Origin: an uncultured Bacilli bacterium
GTDB lineage: Bacteria; Bacillota_I; Bacilli_A; RF39; UBA660
NCBI GenBank assembly: GCA_944332375.1
Contig: CALVJU010000019.1
Coordinates: 1 to 10,841, forward strand
Direction of reading: 5' to 3'
Length of the DNA: 10,841 bases
Shown here piece by piece: positions 1-6,290 of the stretch. The notes below the pieces were generated by a model. That model ran no database searches, was not told where the DNA came from, and saw nothing but the letters and a program-made list of their open reading frames with translations. Within the stretch, counting starts at the first letter, position 1, and each line of letters starts with the position of its first letter. A program made the translations under genes and the position numbers.

Positions 1-250
1 CATCATTTGATTGACTAGCCGAATTCGCTCTCAATCCATTTGTAATTCCACTCGGATAGGGATTTCTAGAGGCAGAGCTATTACTTTCTTTTCTCACATC
101 TTTCTGTAGTGAATACTGATCTGCCATTATTTTAACTTCATGTGGTAAAAATGGTCTCCCTAAAAGTTCAATGGTATCACATCCTAAATTAGGATGCTCT
201 TGTACAAATTCATGAGCTGCTTTTTGATAATCTAATAGTTTTAAATGCAT
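1..250 (-). CDS. Hypothetical protein, N-terminal part only (runs off left edge)
   Basis: An open minus-strand frame of 83 codons begins here and leaves the window without a stop. The product starts MHLKLLDYQKAAHEF, is soluble-looking, and becomes rich in Ser and Asn after about residue 55. I do not recognise a family and see no signal peptide or membrane segment in the visible part. An ATG two codons earlier (254-256) is in frame. I prefer the ATG at 248-250 because the Shine-Dalgarno GAGGGGGG (258-265) then lies 7 bases upstream, exactly the spacing seen for the identical sequence before the gene starting at 6173. The gene has its own promoter (281-309) and follows the pyk terminator, so it is a separate transcription unit. 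Coding potential is supported by promoter, ribosome site and uninterrupted frame; function is unknown. Confidence 0.75.
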   Translation of the reverse strand, partial: MHLKLLDYQKAAHEFVQEHPNLGCDTIELLGRPFLPHEVKIMADQYSLQKDVRKESNSSASRNPYPSGITNGLRANSASQSND

Positions 251-280
251 ATTCATTCCCCCCTCTTTAAAAGCTCTATT

Positions 281-309
281 ATCCTAACAAAAAAATAATA
301 CTTTGTCAA
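281..309 (-). promoter_or_regulatory. Sigma-A-type promoter for the truncated left-edge gene
   Basis: On the minus strand a perfect -35 box TTGACA (304-309) is followed after 17 bases by TAGGAT (281-286), preceded by TGT as in an extended -10. The expected transcription start is near 274, giving a leader of about 25 bases. A 12-base palindrome, CAAATTAATTTG (307-318), overlaps the -35 box and could be an operator, though AT-rich palindromes of this size also arise by chance. Confidence 0.75.
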
Positions 310-370
310 ATTAATTTGTACAAAATTTTCTTCCAATTTTTTCTTTTTCAACGCAGAATTTACAAGGAGC

Positions 371-393
371 AAAAAAAGATGGAATTCCATCTT
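371..393 (-). terminator. Intrinsic terminator of the prfA-prmC-pyk operon
   Basis: On the minus strand the arms AAGATGG and CCATCTT (387-393 and 376-382) flank an AATT loop and are followed by a run of T (371-377). The whole 18-base hairpin is a perfect palindrome containing an EcoRI site. Its first two bases are the last two bases of the pyk stop codon, so the terminator abuts the coding region with no spacer. Confidence 0.9.
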
Positions 394-1804
394 AAAGTGT
401 TTCAATTTTTAAATAATTTGTTCTAGGTGTTGTTGTACTATTTGGGAATCCACCTGTTACTACAACTAAATCATTTTCTTTTAATCCAAATTCTTTCTTT
501 GCTTGTTCTATACATTTCTTTACAATCTCATCAGTAGAACCGGATAAATCTGTAATCATCGGATACACTCCAAAATTAAGTGCTAATTTATGAGCAACAT
601 CTTCATTTGGACAAGCTGCAATAATCATGGTATTTGGTCTTAAATTACTAATATTACGTGTTGTATGTCCAGTCATAGTTGCTGTAATAATTGCCTGAAT
701 ATCAATATCATTTGTAATTTCTACAACCCCTTTTGCAATACTAGAAGATACATCCATTTGATATACTGTCTCAACTTTTTCTTGATATTGTAAATACTTT
801 TCTGTATTTTCACAAACATTGGCCATATATGTAACTGCTTCAATTGGATGTTTTCCAGTCGTTGTTTCCCCACTTAGCATTACTGCATCAGTACCATCAA
901 TAACAGCGTTGGCAATATCAGATACTTCTGCACGTGTTGGCCTAGCACTCTTTTGCATACTAGATAACATTTCTGTTGCTACAATACAGAACTTACCTTG
1001 AGCACGACATTTTTCAATAATTGTTTTTTGATAAATTGGTAAATTCACGACAGGAACTTCAACCCCAAGATCACCTCTCGCTACCATAATACCATCACTT
1101 ACTTCGATAATATCGTCAATGTTATCAATTGCAGTTTCACTTTCGATCTTTGAAATTACTAACATATCCTCACGGTTTTGTTCTTTTAAAATTTCACGTA
1201 CTTGTAATACATCTTCTTTCTCATCAACAAAAGAGAGTGCTAAATAATCTCCATCATGTTGACAAGCATAGATGATATCTTCACGATCTTGTTCACTGAT
1301 AAAAGGAACATTCAAAGTAACACCTGGAACGTTAACTCCCTTTCTATCTAGTAAAACACCACCACTAATAATCGTACATAAAAGAGCATCTTTTTCTTTC
1401 GCAGTAACTTCTAATTCCATCAGTCCATCTTCTAATAAAACATGAGCTCCTTCCGGAATATCATCTAAAGCATCTTTGTAATTTACAGTAAAAGCTTCTT
1501 CTGTACCAATGACATCTTCTTTTACAATACGAATTTGATTTCCTTCAACTAATTGAATTCCACCCTCTTGGGCTTTCCCAGTACGAAAATCAGGTCCCTT
1601 TGTATCATATAAAATAGCAACATGTTTATTGAGTTCTTGATTTACTTTTTTTACTAATGATATTACTGTTTCACGTTCTTCTATTGTTGCATGAGAAAAA
1701 TTAATACGCGCAACATTCATTCCATTTAACACCATTCTTTTAAAGGCTTTTTCATAATCATTACTCGCTGGTCCAATACTACAAATAATTTTTGTTTTTT
1801 TCAT
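392..1804 (-). CDS. pyk: Pyruvate kinase
   Basis: This cytoplasmic enzyme carries out the last step of glycolysis, transferring phosphate from phosphoenolpyruvate to ADP to give pyruvate and ATP. At 470 residues it is the short form, lacking the extra C-terminal PEP-utiliser-like domain of Bacillus Pyk. Visible landmarks are KTKIICSIGPAS at the N-terminus, NVARINFSH (30-38), DTKGPDFRTG (67-76), the catalytic Lys in VISKIES (Lys219, metal ligand Glu221), ARGDLGVEVP (242-251), VATEMLSSM (275-283) and RAEVSDIANAVIDGTDAVML (291-310). The canonical Glu of GPEIRTG is Asp72 here, and the usual ATQML is ATEML. The C-terminal effector loop reads TGGFPNSTTTPRTN, with Arg where a Gly is common. It is the third gene of the prfA-prmC-pyk operon. 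Its Shine-Dalgarno AAGGAGGAG (1813-1821) lies inside the last prmC codons, 8 bases upstream of the ATG, so translation of the two is probably coupled. Confidence 0.97.
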   Translation of the reverse strand: MKKTKIICSIGPASNDYEKAFKRMVLNGMNVARINFSHATIEERETVISLVKKVNQELNKHVAILYDTKGPDFRTGKAQEGGIQLVEGNQIRIVKEDVIGTEEAFTVNYKDALDDIPEGAHVLLEDGLMELEVTAKEKDALLCTIISGGVLLDRKGVNVPGVTLNVPFISEQDREDIIYACQHDGDYLALSFVDEKEDVLQVREILKEQNREDMLVISKIESETAIDNIDDIIEVSDGIMVARGDLGVEVPVVNLPIYQKTIIEKCRAQGKFCIVATEMLSSMQKSARPTRAEVSDIANAVIDGTDAVMLSGETTTGKHPIEAVTYMANVCENTEKYLQYQEKVETVYQMDVSSSIAKGVVEITNDIDIQAIITATMTGHTTRNISNLRPNTMIIAACPNEDVAHKLALNFGVYPMITDLSGSTDEIVKKCIEQAKKEFGLKENDLVVVTGGFPNSTTTPRTNYLKIETL

Positions 1805-1809
1805 ACTAC

Positions 1810-2583
1810 TTACTCCTCCTTGTTAATCAATAAAAATCGATCATTTCCAGACAGATCTTTTTCTACTTCTACGATGGCATCTGGAAATAATTCTTTTGCA
1901 TATTTTTCTAGATGTTGTCTTTGTTGATAACCAATCTCAAAAGCAATCAAATAATTTGTCTTTAAATATGGTTTGATATTCTTTAATATTTTATGGTAAC
2001 AAGCATATCCCTGTTCCTCGGCAAAGAGTGCTAGATGTGGCTCATATTGTTTTACCATATCCATCACTGCAGGATCATGTTTATCAATATATGGTGGATT
2101 ACTTATAATACAATCAAAGGTTCCAGAAAGCGGTTCTAATAAATCACCTTCTAACCACTCGATATCTACCTTGTTTTTTTCACCATTTCTTTTCGCAACT
2201 TCTAATGCATCTTTAGAAATATCAGTTCCTACTACTTTTGCCTGTGGAAACTCTTGTTTCATCGTGATTGCAATACAACCACTACCAGTTCCAATATCTG
2301 CAATGCTAAGCTCTTTTTTCTTTTTCTGTTTTAATCTTTGAATCACTTTCTCACAGAGTTCTTCTGTTTCAAATCTAGGAATTAAAACAGAGGGATTTAC
2401 TTCCAACTGGCTGTGATAAAAATCAACATTCCCTACTACGTATTGCACAGGAACTCCTTTTAATACCTCTTCTACCTCTTCTTGGAACTTATTTTTATCT
2501 CCATATTTTTGAATATAATCTAGAAGTGATGGATCTAGTTGATGAGAAGAAAAGAGTGCTTCTTTCGACGCCTCTGTTTTCAT
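1810..2583 (-). CDS. prmC: Peptide chain release factor N5-glutamine methyltransferase
   Basis: PrmC (HemK) uses S-adenosylmethionine to methylate the glutamine of the GGQ motif in class I release factors, improving peptide release. The protein has 257 residues, close to the family size. The N-terminal helical substrate-binding part ends with PVQYVVGNVDFYHSQL (45-60) and the family signature LIPRFETEEL (67-76; PRPETE in many homologues, here PRFETE). The SAM-binding loop is ADIGTGSGCIAI (95-106) and the catalytic NPPY is at 162-165. The start codon overlaps the prfA stop by one base (TAATG around 2583), indicating translational coupling with the gene for its substrate. The final codons AAG GAG GAG encode Lys-Glu-Glu and at the same time form the Shine-Dalgarno of pyk. 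The prfA-prmC pairing is a widely conserved bacterial arrangement. Confidence 0.96.
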   Translation of the reverse strand: MKTEASKEALFSSHQLDPSLLDYIQKYGDKNKFQEEVEEVLKGVPVQYVVGNVDFYHSQLEVNPSVLIPRFETEELCEKVIQRLKQKKKKELSIADIGTGSGCIAITMKQEFPQAKVVGTDISKDALEVAKRNGEKNKVDIEWLEGDLLEPLSGTFDCIISNPPYIDKHDPAVMDMVKQYEPHLALFAEEQGYACYHKILKNIKPYLKTNYLIAFEIGYQQRQHLEKYAKELFPDAIVEVEKDLSGNDRFLLINKEE

Positions 2584-3641
2584 TATAATGCTTCTTTTAA
2601 TTTCTTTTCTTGATCGGCATTAATCAATGCTGTAATAATTTCTTCTAAATTACCTTCCATGACACGATCTAATTGTTTTAATGTAAATCCAATACGATGA
2701 TCTGTGACACGATTCTGTGGATAATTATAAGTTCTAATTTTTTCTGAACGATCTCCAGTACCAATTTTAGTACGTCGTTCTAATCCTTCTTGTTCTTCTT
2801 TTTTACGAACTTCTTCTTCATAAACTTTCGCACGTAACATTTGTAGTGCTTTTTCACGGTTTTTGATTTGGCTTCTCTCGTTTTGGCAAGTAACAACAAT
2901 TCCCGTTGGAATATGCGTCATACGAACAGCACTATCCGTTGTATTAACGTGTTGTCCTCCTGCTCCACTAGAACGATATACGTCGACTTTTAAATCAGAT
3001 TCTTTAATCTCAATATCGACTTCATCAGCTTCTGGCATTACAAGAACCGTTGCGGTAGAAGTGTGTACTCTTCCTTGTGTTTCTGTTTGTGGAACACGTT
3101 GTACACGATGCGCTCCACTTTCATACTTCAACTTAGAATATACATTTTCTCCTTTTACCATAAATTGAATGAGAGAATATCCACCCATTTCACTGGGATA
3201 CTCTTCTAAAACTTCAACCTTCCAATTTTCTTTTTCCGCATATTTAGAATACATACGGAATAAATCTCCAGCAAAAATATTTGCCTCATCTCCTCCGGCA
3301 GCTCCACGAATTTCTACTAATACGTTTTTACCATCCATTGGATCTTTTGGAAGTAATAAAATTTCAATTTCTTTTTCTAATGCTTCTTTTTCTTTTTCTA
3401 ATTGACTGTATTCTTCTTTTGCCATTTCTCCTAATTCCGGATCATGAAACATTTCTTTCGCATCATTCATACCAGTCTCAATTTTTTTATATTTCTGATA
3501 TGCTTCATAAGCGTCTTTTAAAAGAGCTTGTTCCTTTGTCCTTTTCAATGTTTCTTTTACATCAGAAATAATTTCAGGTTTCATTAATTCTTCATTTAAT
3601 TCTAAATACCTTTTTTCAATCATCATTAATCGTTCGAGCAT
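2583..3641 (-). CDS. prfA: Peptide chain release factor 1
   Basis: RF1 recognises UAA and UAG in the ribosomal A site and triggers hydrolysis of the finished peptide. The 352-residue length is typical. The GGQ catalytic motif lies in SSGAGGQHVNTTDSAVR (224-240, GGQ 228-230). The stop-codon reading tripeptide of the PxT type is PQT (184-186) in RVPQTETQGRVHTS, which marks this as RF1 rather than RF2 (SPF type). The N-terminal third is helical and charged, as in the family. The start at 3639-3641 is set by a strong GAGGGGAGG (3647-3655) five bases upstream. It is the first gene of the prfA-prmC-pyk operon and has its own promoter at 3670-3698, giving a leader of only about 20 bases. Confidence 0.97.
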   Translation of the reverse strand: MLERLMMIEKRYLELNEELMKPEIISDVKETLKRTKEQALLKDAYEAYQKYKKIETGMNDAKEMFHDPELGEMAKEEYSQLEKEKEALEKEIEILLLPKDPMDGKNVLVEIRGAAGGDEANIFAGDLFRMYSKYAEKENWKVEVLEEYPSEMGGYSLIQFMVKGENVYSKLKYESGAHRVQRVPQTETQGRVHTSTATVLVMPEADEVDIEIKESDLKVDVYRSSGAGGQHVNTTDSAVRMTHIPTGIVVTCQNERSQIKNREKALQMLRAKVYEEEVRKKEEQEGLERRTKIGTGDRSEKIRTYNYPQNRVTDHRIGFTLKQLDRVMEGNLEEIITALINADQEKKLKEAL

Positions 3642-3669
3642 ATAGTCCTCCCCTCACCCAATATCATAA

Positions 3670-3698
3670 ATTATACTATAAAATCTAGAATCTTACAA
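3670..3698 (-). promoter_or_regulatory. Promoter of the prfA-prmC-pyk operon
   Basis: On the minus strand TTGTAA (3693-3698) and a perfect TATAAT (3670-3675) are separated by 17 bases. The transcription start should fall near 3662, about 20 bases before the prfA ATG. The sequence leading into the -10 box, ATAGTATAAT, is the same as that before the PASTA gene at 6281-6290. No leader structure or riboswitch fits in so short a leader. Confidence 0.75.
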
Positions 3699-3739
3699 GG
3701 AAAATAAAGGGAATTAATGGAAAAATATGAACAAATTTC

Positions 3740-3779
3740 AAAAAAAAGAATGTTTCTATCACTTGAATGAAAACATTCT
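3740..3779 (-). terminator. Intrinsic terminator with repeated hairpin, copy 1
   Basis: On the minus strand the arms AGAATGTTT and AAACATTCT (3771-3779 and 3747-3755) enclose the 15-base loop TCATTCAAGTGATAG. A run of eight T follows (3740-3747). Inside the loop TCA can pair with TGA, leaving a TTCAAG hexaloop. The 5' arm and most of the loop are the coding end of the 3759-4490 gene, whose TGA stop sits in the loop. The same stem and a closely related loop recur at 5214-5250. Confidence 0.88.
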
Positions 3780-4490
3780 CTTCACAAATCCTTTCGGATA
3801 TTCTACATCCATATAATTTTCTGGATACTTCTCTTGATAGTATTGGAAAAACTTTTTTATATCATCTTGTGTTATAGATTTCATAAAATGTGGATTGGCA
3901 GGTCGTCCATCAACATGTTTATCATCTTCAAAATAGAAATATTCCCCTATGTTCGCATTATCTTCAATAGGATAATTCGTATGAGTAAAAATATCCTGCA
4001 TACAATCTTCCTTTTTCAAATGAGTTGTCAACACATAGAAAGTAGGATGTTCAATATATTTCATCTCTTTCCCACACATCAAGGTCTGATAATATTCACT
4101 ACTAACTGGATCTTTTACAATTTCACAACTTCTTAAACGGTGGAGGGGAACGAGATAAACTTTACCTACATCATCATAAGTTTTTCTTTTGAGAAAATCT
4201 CGATCAAACAAAATTGTTTTTTTCTGTTCTTCTATTTGATGAGCCATTTCTTCTGTAATATATGGTAAATTTGTAATAATAGGACATGCCTGTGTAATGG
4301 CAAGCGGATTTGTTAAATAACTTCCAGAGCCACTTGTATATTCATGACTAAAAAAATTTTGATGATCAAAAATATTTGAATAGTAAGTTGTAAAAAGATT
4401 AGGAGAAGATTTCTGTTTTCGTGCCAAATATGCTTTACAATCTTCTCGCAAACGAATTAAGTATAACTCCTTTGTAGATATTTTTTCCAT
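3759..4490 (-). CDS. Hypothetical protein, 243 residues
   Basis: I do not recognise this protein. It begins MEKISTKELYLIRLREDCKAYL and is predicted soluble, with no signal peptide or membrane segment. It is rich in aromatic and charged residues, notably His and Tyr, and has four scattered Cys. A stretch near 190-204 (GEYFYFEDDKHVDGR) is strongly acidic-aromatic. The start is supported by GGAGG (4500-4504) nine bases upstream and by a promoter at 4517-4545. The last residues, RMFSFK, are encoded by the 5' arm and loop of the downstream terminator hairpin. The stop is TGA followed immediately by TAG. No neighbour suggests a function; it has its own promoter and terminator and so appears to be a single-gene unit. 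Confidence 0.85.
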   Translation of the reverse strand: MEKISTKELYLIRLREDCKAYLARKQKSSPNLFTTYYSNIFDHQNFFSHEYTSGSGSYLTNPLAITQACPIITNLPYITEEMAHQIEEQKKTILFDRDFLKRKTYDDVGKVYLVPLHRLRSCEIVKDPVSSEYYQTLMCGKEMKYIEHPTFYVLTTHLKKEDCMQDIFTHTNYPIEDNANIGEYFYFEDDKHVDGRPANPHFMKSITQDDIKKFFQYYQEKYPENYMDVEYPKGFVKRMFSFK

Positions 4491-4516
4491 TTTTTTCTTC
4501 CTCCATTGATGTTTCT

Positions 4517-4545
4517 ATTATACAAGCACAATCACAACTTTACAA
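4517..4545 (-). promoter_or_regulatory. Promoter of the 243-residue hypothetical gene
   Basis: On the minus strand TTGTAA (4540-4545) and TATAAT (4517-4522) are 17 bases apart. The transcription start should be near 4510, about 20 bases upstream of the ATG at 4490. No terminator with a T-tract was found between this promoter and the CYTH gene upstream, so read-through transcription is also possible. Confidence 0.7.
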
Positions 4546-4596
4546 TGTTTTTTTATGATTACTCTTTCACTGTGAAATAACTTTCTAACGCTCTTT

Positions 4597-5157
4597 CTAA
4601 TTCTGTTTCGACATACTCCCCTCAAACTTTAATTCCTTGATTTTAAGTACATCAATACCATATATTTCTTTATAAATCGATGCGACATCTAAAGTTGTTG
4701 CATCTGCTAAAGTATATCCTAACTTATTTAAAGCATCTATAACTTCTTCAGTCGTATTTCCTTCTATCTCTGCATAAGTCGGTATGAGAGGCCATGAATC
4801 AATAGAAATCTCTACATGATCCATTGTATAAATTTTACGATAATTTTCCTGATAGTTGCGATAATGATAACCCAACACTTTTAAAATATCATTCATAACA
4901 TCAAAATCACCAACAACTGTTTCTAATTCCTCTGTCCCATCTATAGCAGTTTTATCTACTATTTCTTTTATTGTCAAAGTTGTTTTTTTGCCATTCGTTC
5001 TAAGTCTAATCCATTTATTAGGAAGTACTGGATTAAAATCATATGTATATCTTCTTTGTAAGAATTCATCCTTTTTCACAGCACCATGATTTAACAATCT
5101 ATTCATAAAATCATTCTCATCAATATTAAGAATTGTAACTTCTTTTTCTCTAGCCAT
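4597..5157 (-). CDS. CYTH-domain protein (class IV adenylate cyclase-like / triphosphate tunnel family)
   Basis: The 186-residue protein has the layout of the CYTH fold, an eight-stranded tunnel that binds triphosphates with divalent metals. It starts MAREKEVTILNIDEN, where the family signature ExExK appears as E4-K5-E6-V7-T8: the lysine is replaced by threonine. Later strands carry WIRLRTNGKKTTLTIKE (49-65; Arg51, Arg53, Lys64), TEELETVVGD (75-84), YRKIYTMDHVEISIDSWP (106-123) and YAEIEG (128-133; Glu130, Glu132). Family members include adenylate cyclases, thiamine triphosphatases and inorganic triphosphatases, so the substrate cannot be named. I chose the ATG at 5155-5157 because GGAGG (5163-5167) lies five bases upstream; an in-frame ATG at 5196 lies upstream of the -10 box of the promoter. 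The C-terminal SMSKQN may come from a frameshift after the four-G run at 4618-4621. Confidence 0.88.
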   Translation of the reverse strand: MAREKEVTILNIDENDFMNRLLNHGAVKKDEFLQRRYTYDFNPVLPNKWIRLRTNGKKTTLTIKEIVDKTAIDGTEELETVVGDFDVMNDILKVLGYHYRNYQENYRKIYTMDHVEISIDSWPLIPTYAEIEGNTTEEVIDALNKLGYTLADATTLDVASIYKEIYGIDVLKIKELKFEGSMSKQN

Positions 5158-5178
5158 AATATCCTCCATTTCCACTAT

Positions 5179-5207
5179 ATTATATCGTACAATCAAATGT
5201 TTTTAAA
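5179..5207 (-). promoter_or_regulatory. Promoter of the CYTH gene
   Basis: On the minus strand a perfect TATAAT (5179-5184) lies 17 bases after TTTAAA (5202-5207), a 4-of-6 match to the -35 consensus. The inferred start near 5172 gives a leader of about 15 bases containing the GGAGG. This position rules out the ATG at 5196 as the start. The promoter begins a few bases after the terminator of the upstream gene. Confidence 0.65.
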
Positions 5208-5213
5208 GTATAG

Positions 5214-5250
5214 AAAAAGAATGTTTCCATTACTCGAACAAAAACATTCT
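5214..5250 (-). terminator. Intrinsic terminator with repeated hairpin, copy 2
   Basis: On the minus strand the arms AGAATGTTT and AAACATTCT (5242-5250 and 5218-5226) enclose the 15-base loop TTGTTCGAGTAATGG, followed by five T (5214-5218). The stem is identical to that of the terminator at 3740-3779. The loop is the same length, with 11 of 15 bases matching; differences at the inner stem keep it paired (T-A for C-G, G-T for A-T). It lies five bases after the stop codon of the 5256-6173 gene, so unlike copy 1 it is wholly non-coding. Confidence 0.88.
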
Positions 5251-5255
5251 CTATT

Positions 5256-6173
5256 TTAGCTAATATAAGTTGGTCTTTGATAAGTTTTTTCTGGTTTACC
5301 AAAAGAAGATGATGGGATGATATCTCTTTTCCCTTTTTGTTTTGTTAAAACAATTTTTGTTTTCACTTCTTGTTCAAAGTTTTCTTTTGCTTTATTGAAA
5401 ACAGACAATAAATTTTGACTTTCTTCTTTTTTTGGATCCTGTTCACGGTATTTATCAATTCTCTTTCTTAATGAAGACATGAATTTATCTACTGTAATAA
5501 AATCAATACGGCCATGTGTTCTTGCTGCTTCTACATATTCATGAATTAAAACAGAGATGTATTCTACACTTTCCATTCCTGCCCCATATGGATTTTTATG
5601 ATATCCAAATAAGGCTTCTTTTCCATCTACTTCCTTACCAAAACGATTGACAAATGGATTTGGCTTTGTGACAGAAAGATAGATCAATGGTTGTTTCAAA
5701 CAATAATCGCGAATCATTGTAGCCATTTCTTCTGTTTCTACAAATACACGAATATTCGCATTCGTTGGAATGGTACTCGCTTTTACTTCTGCACAGATTC
5801 CATGTTCTAATAAGAAATCAATCAAGAGAATAGAAATCGTATCACATGCTTCTTCTTTCGCTGGAATGATAATCTCATAAGTTCTATTTTTACGTCTTGG
5901 CTGTTCACGATCTTGAACAGAAAATTCTATATATGGCGGAAAACAAGCACCTTTTGATAGATAAAACTGCTCATTTTTTGTACTTTGAAAAATATCCTTT
6001 CTCTGCAACATCGGATAGGAAATATGTTCTCCTGCGCGATCCATACCCGCTTTATTTAATGATGACATAATCGTACGCAATTCTACTTCTTCATATGGTT
6101 TTACTTCTACTTGTGCACGTATTTCATCGAAATAATTTCTCATTTCTTGATATTGTCCTTGATAACGATTCAT
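5256..6173 (-). CDS. Hypothetical protein, 305 residues, divergent from the PASTA gene
   Basis: I do not recognise a family. The protein begins MNRYQGQYQEMRNYFDEI and has no signal peptide or membrane segment. Residues from about 95 to 165 look like an alpha/beta core, with strand TYEIIIPAK, a helix at DTISILLIDFLLEHG and strand ANIRVFVE. The last 80 residues are basic, helical and probably disordered (many Lys, Glu, Gln, Ser). Two conspicuous Pro/Asn/Gly loops, KPNPFVNRFGKEVDG and GYHKNPYGAG, lie in the middle. The start at 6171-6173 follows GAGGGGGG (6181-6188) by seven bases. The gene has the best promoter in the window (6206-6234), suggesting solid expression. It shares its upstream region with the PASTA-repeat membrane protein, so a linked role is possible but unproven. 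Confidence 0.85.
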   Translation of the reverse strand: MNRYQGQYQEMRNYFDEIRAQVEVKPYEEVELRTIMSSLNKAGMDRAGEHISYPMLQRKDIFQSTKNEQFYLSKGACFPPYIEFSVQDREQPRRKNRTYEIIIPAKEEACDTISILLIDFLLEHGICAEVKASTIPTNANIRVFVETEEMATMIRDYCLKQPLIYLSVTKPNPFVNRFGKEVDGKEALFGYHKNPYGAGMESVEYISVLIHEYVEAARTHGRIDFITVDKFMSSLRKRIDKYREQDPKKEESQNLLSVFNKAKENFEQEVKTKIVLTKQKGKRDIIPSSSFGKPEKTYQRPTYIS

Positions 6174-6205
6174 TGGCTATCCCCCCTCATATGAAATAGT
6201 GCATT

Positions 6206-6234
6206 ATCATAACACACGAAATAAAAATTGTCAA
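6206..6234 (-). promoter_or_regulatory. Near-consensus extended -10 promoter of the 305-residue gene
   Basis: On the minus strand a perfect TTGACA (6229-6234) is followed after exactly 17 bases by TATGAT (6206-6211), preceded by TGT as an extended -10 element. The start should be near 6199, giving a leader of about 25 bases that contains the GAGGGGGG ribosome binding site. The -10 boxes of the two divergent promoters in this region are about 75 bases apart. Confidence 0.85.
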
Positions 6235-6261
6235 GGTACTGTCCAAAACAGGTGACTCCTA

Positions 6262-6290
6262 TTCTTTTCAAAATAAAAATATAGTATAAT
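6262..6290 (+). promoter_or_regulatory. Promoter of the PASTA-repeat gene
   Basis: A perfect TATAAT (6285-6290) within ATAGTATAAT marks the -10 box. The -35 region 17 bases upstream is TTCTTT (6262-6267), a poor match, so the promoter may be weak or need an activator. The expected start near 6297 leaves about 34 bases of leader before the GTG at 6331. Confidence 0.6.

Noticed and set aside
819..1001. Plus-strand open frame inside pyk, and similar plus-strand frames inside prfA (2863-3571)
   Set aside because: They lie antisense to strongly conserved coding sequence, lack ribosome binding sites and give low-complexity, Cys/Ser/Phe-rich translations.
3642..3758. Riboswitch or T-box leader before prfA
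   Set aside because: The promoter lies about 20 bases before the start codon, leaving no room for a structured leader.
3756..3761. Possible use of TGA as Trp (mycoplasma code), because the only TGA stop is followed at once by TAG
   Set aside because: No gene in the window has an internal TGA, and TGG is used freely for conserved Trp residues, so the standard bacterial code explains everything.
3756..3770. Resemblance of the repeated hairpin loop (TTCAAGT, TTCGAGT) to a tRNA T-loop
   Set aside because: In the T-loop register the closing bases would be A and G, which do not pair, and no acceptor, anticodon or D arm is found nearby.
4565..4585. Hairpin with arms TTTCAC/GTGAAA after the CYTH gene as a terminator
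   Set aside because: The loop would be a single base, the workable stem is only about four pairs, and no T-tract follows.
5158..5196. Longer CYTH start at ATG 5196
   Set aside because: It lies upstream of the predicted -10 box, lacks a ribosome binding site, and adds 13 residues before the conserved first strand; the ATG at 5157 has GGAGG at good spacing.
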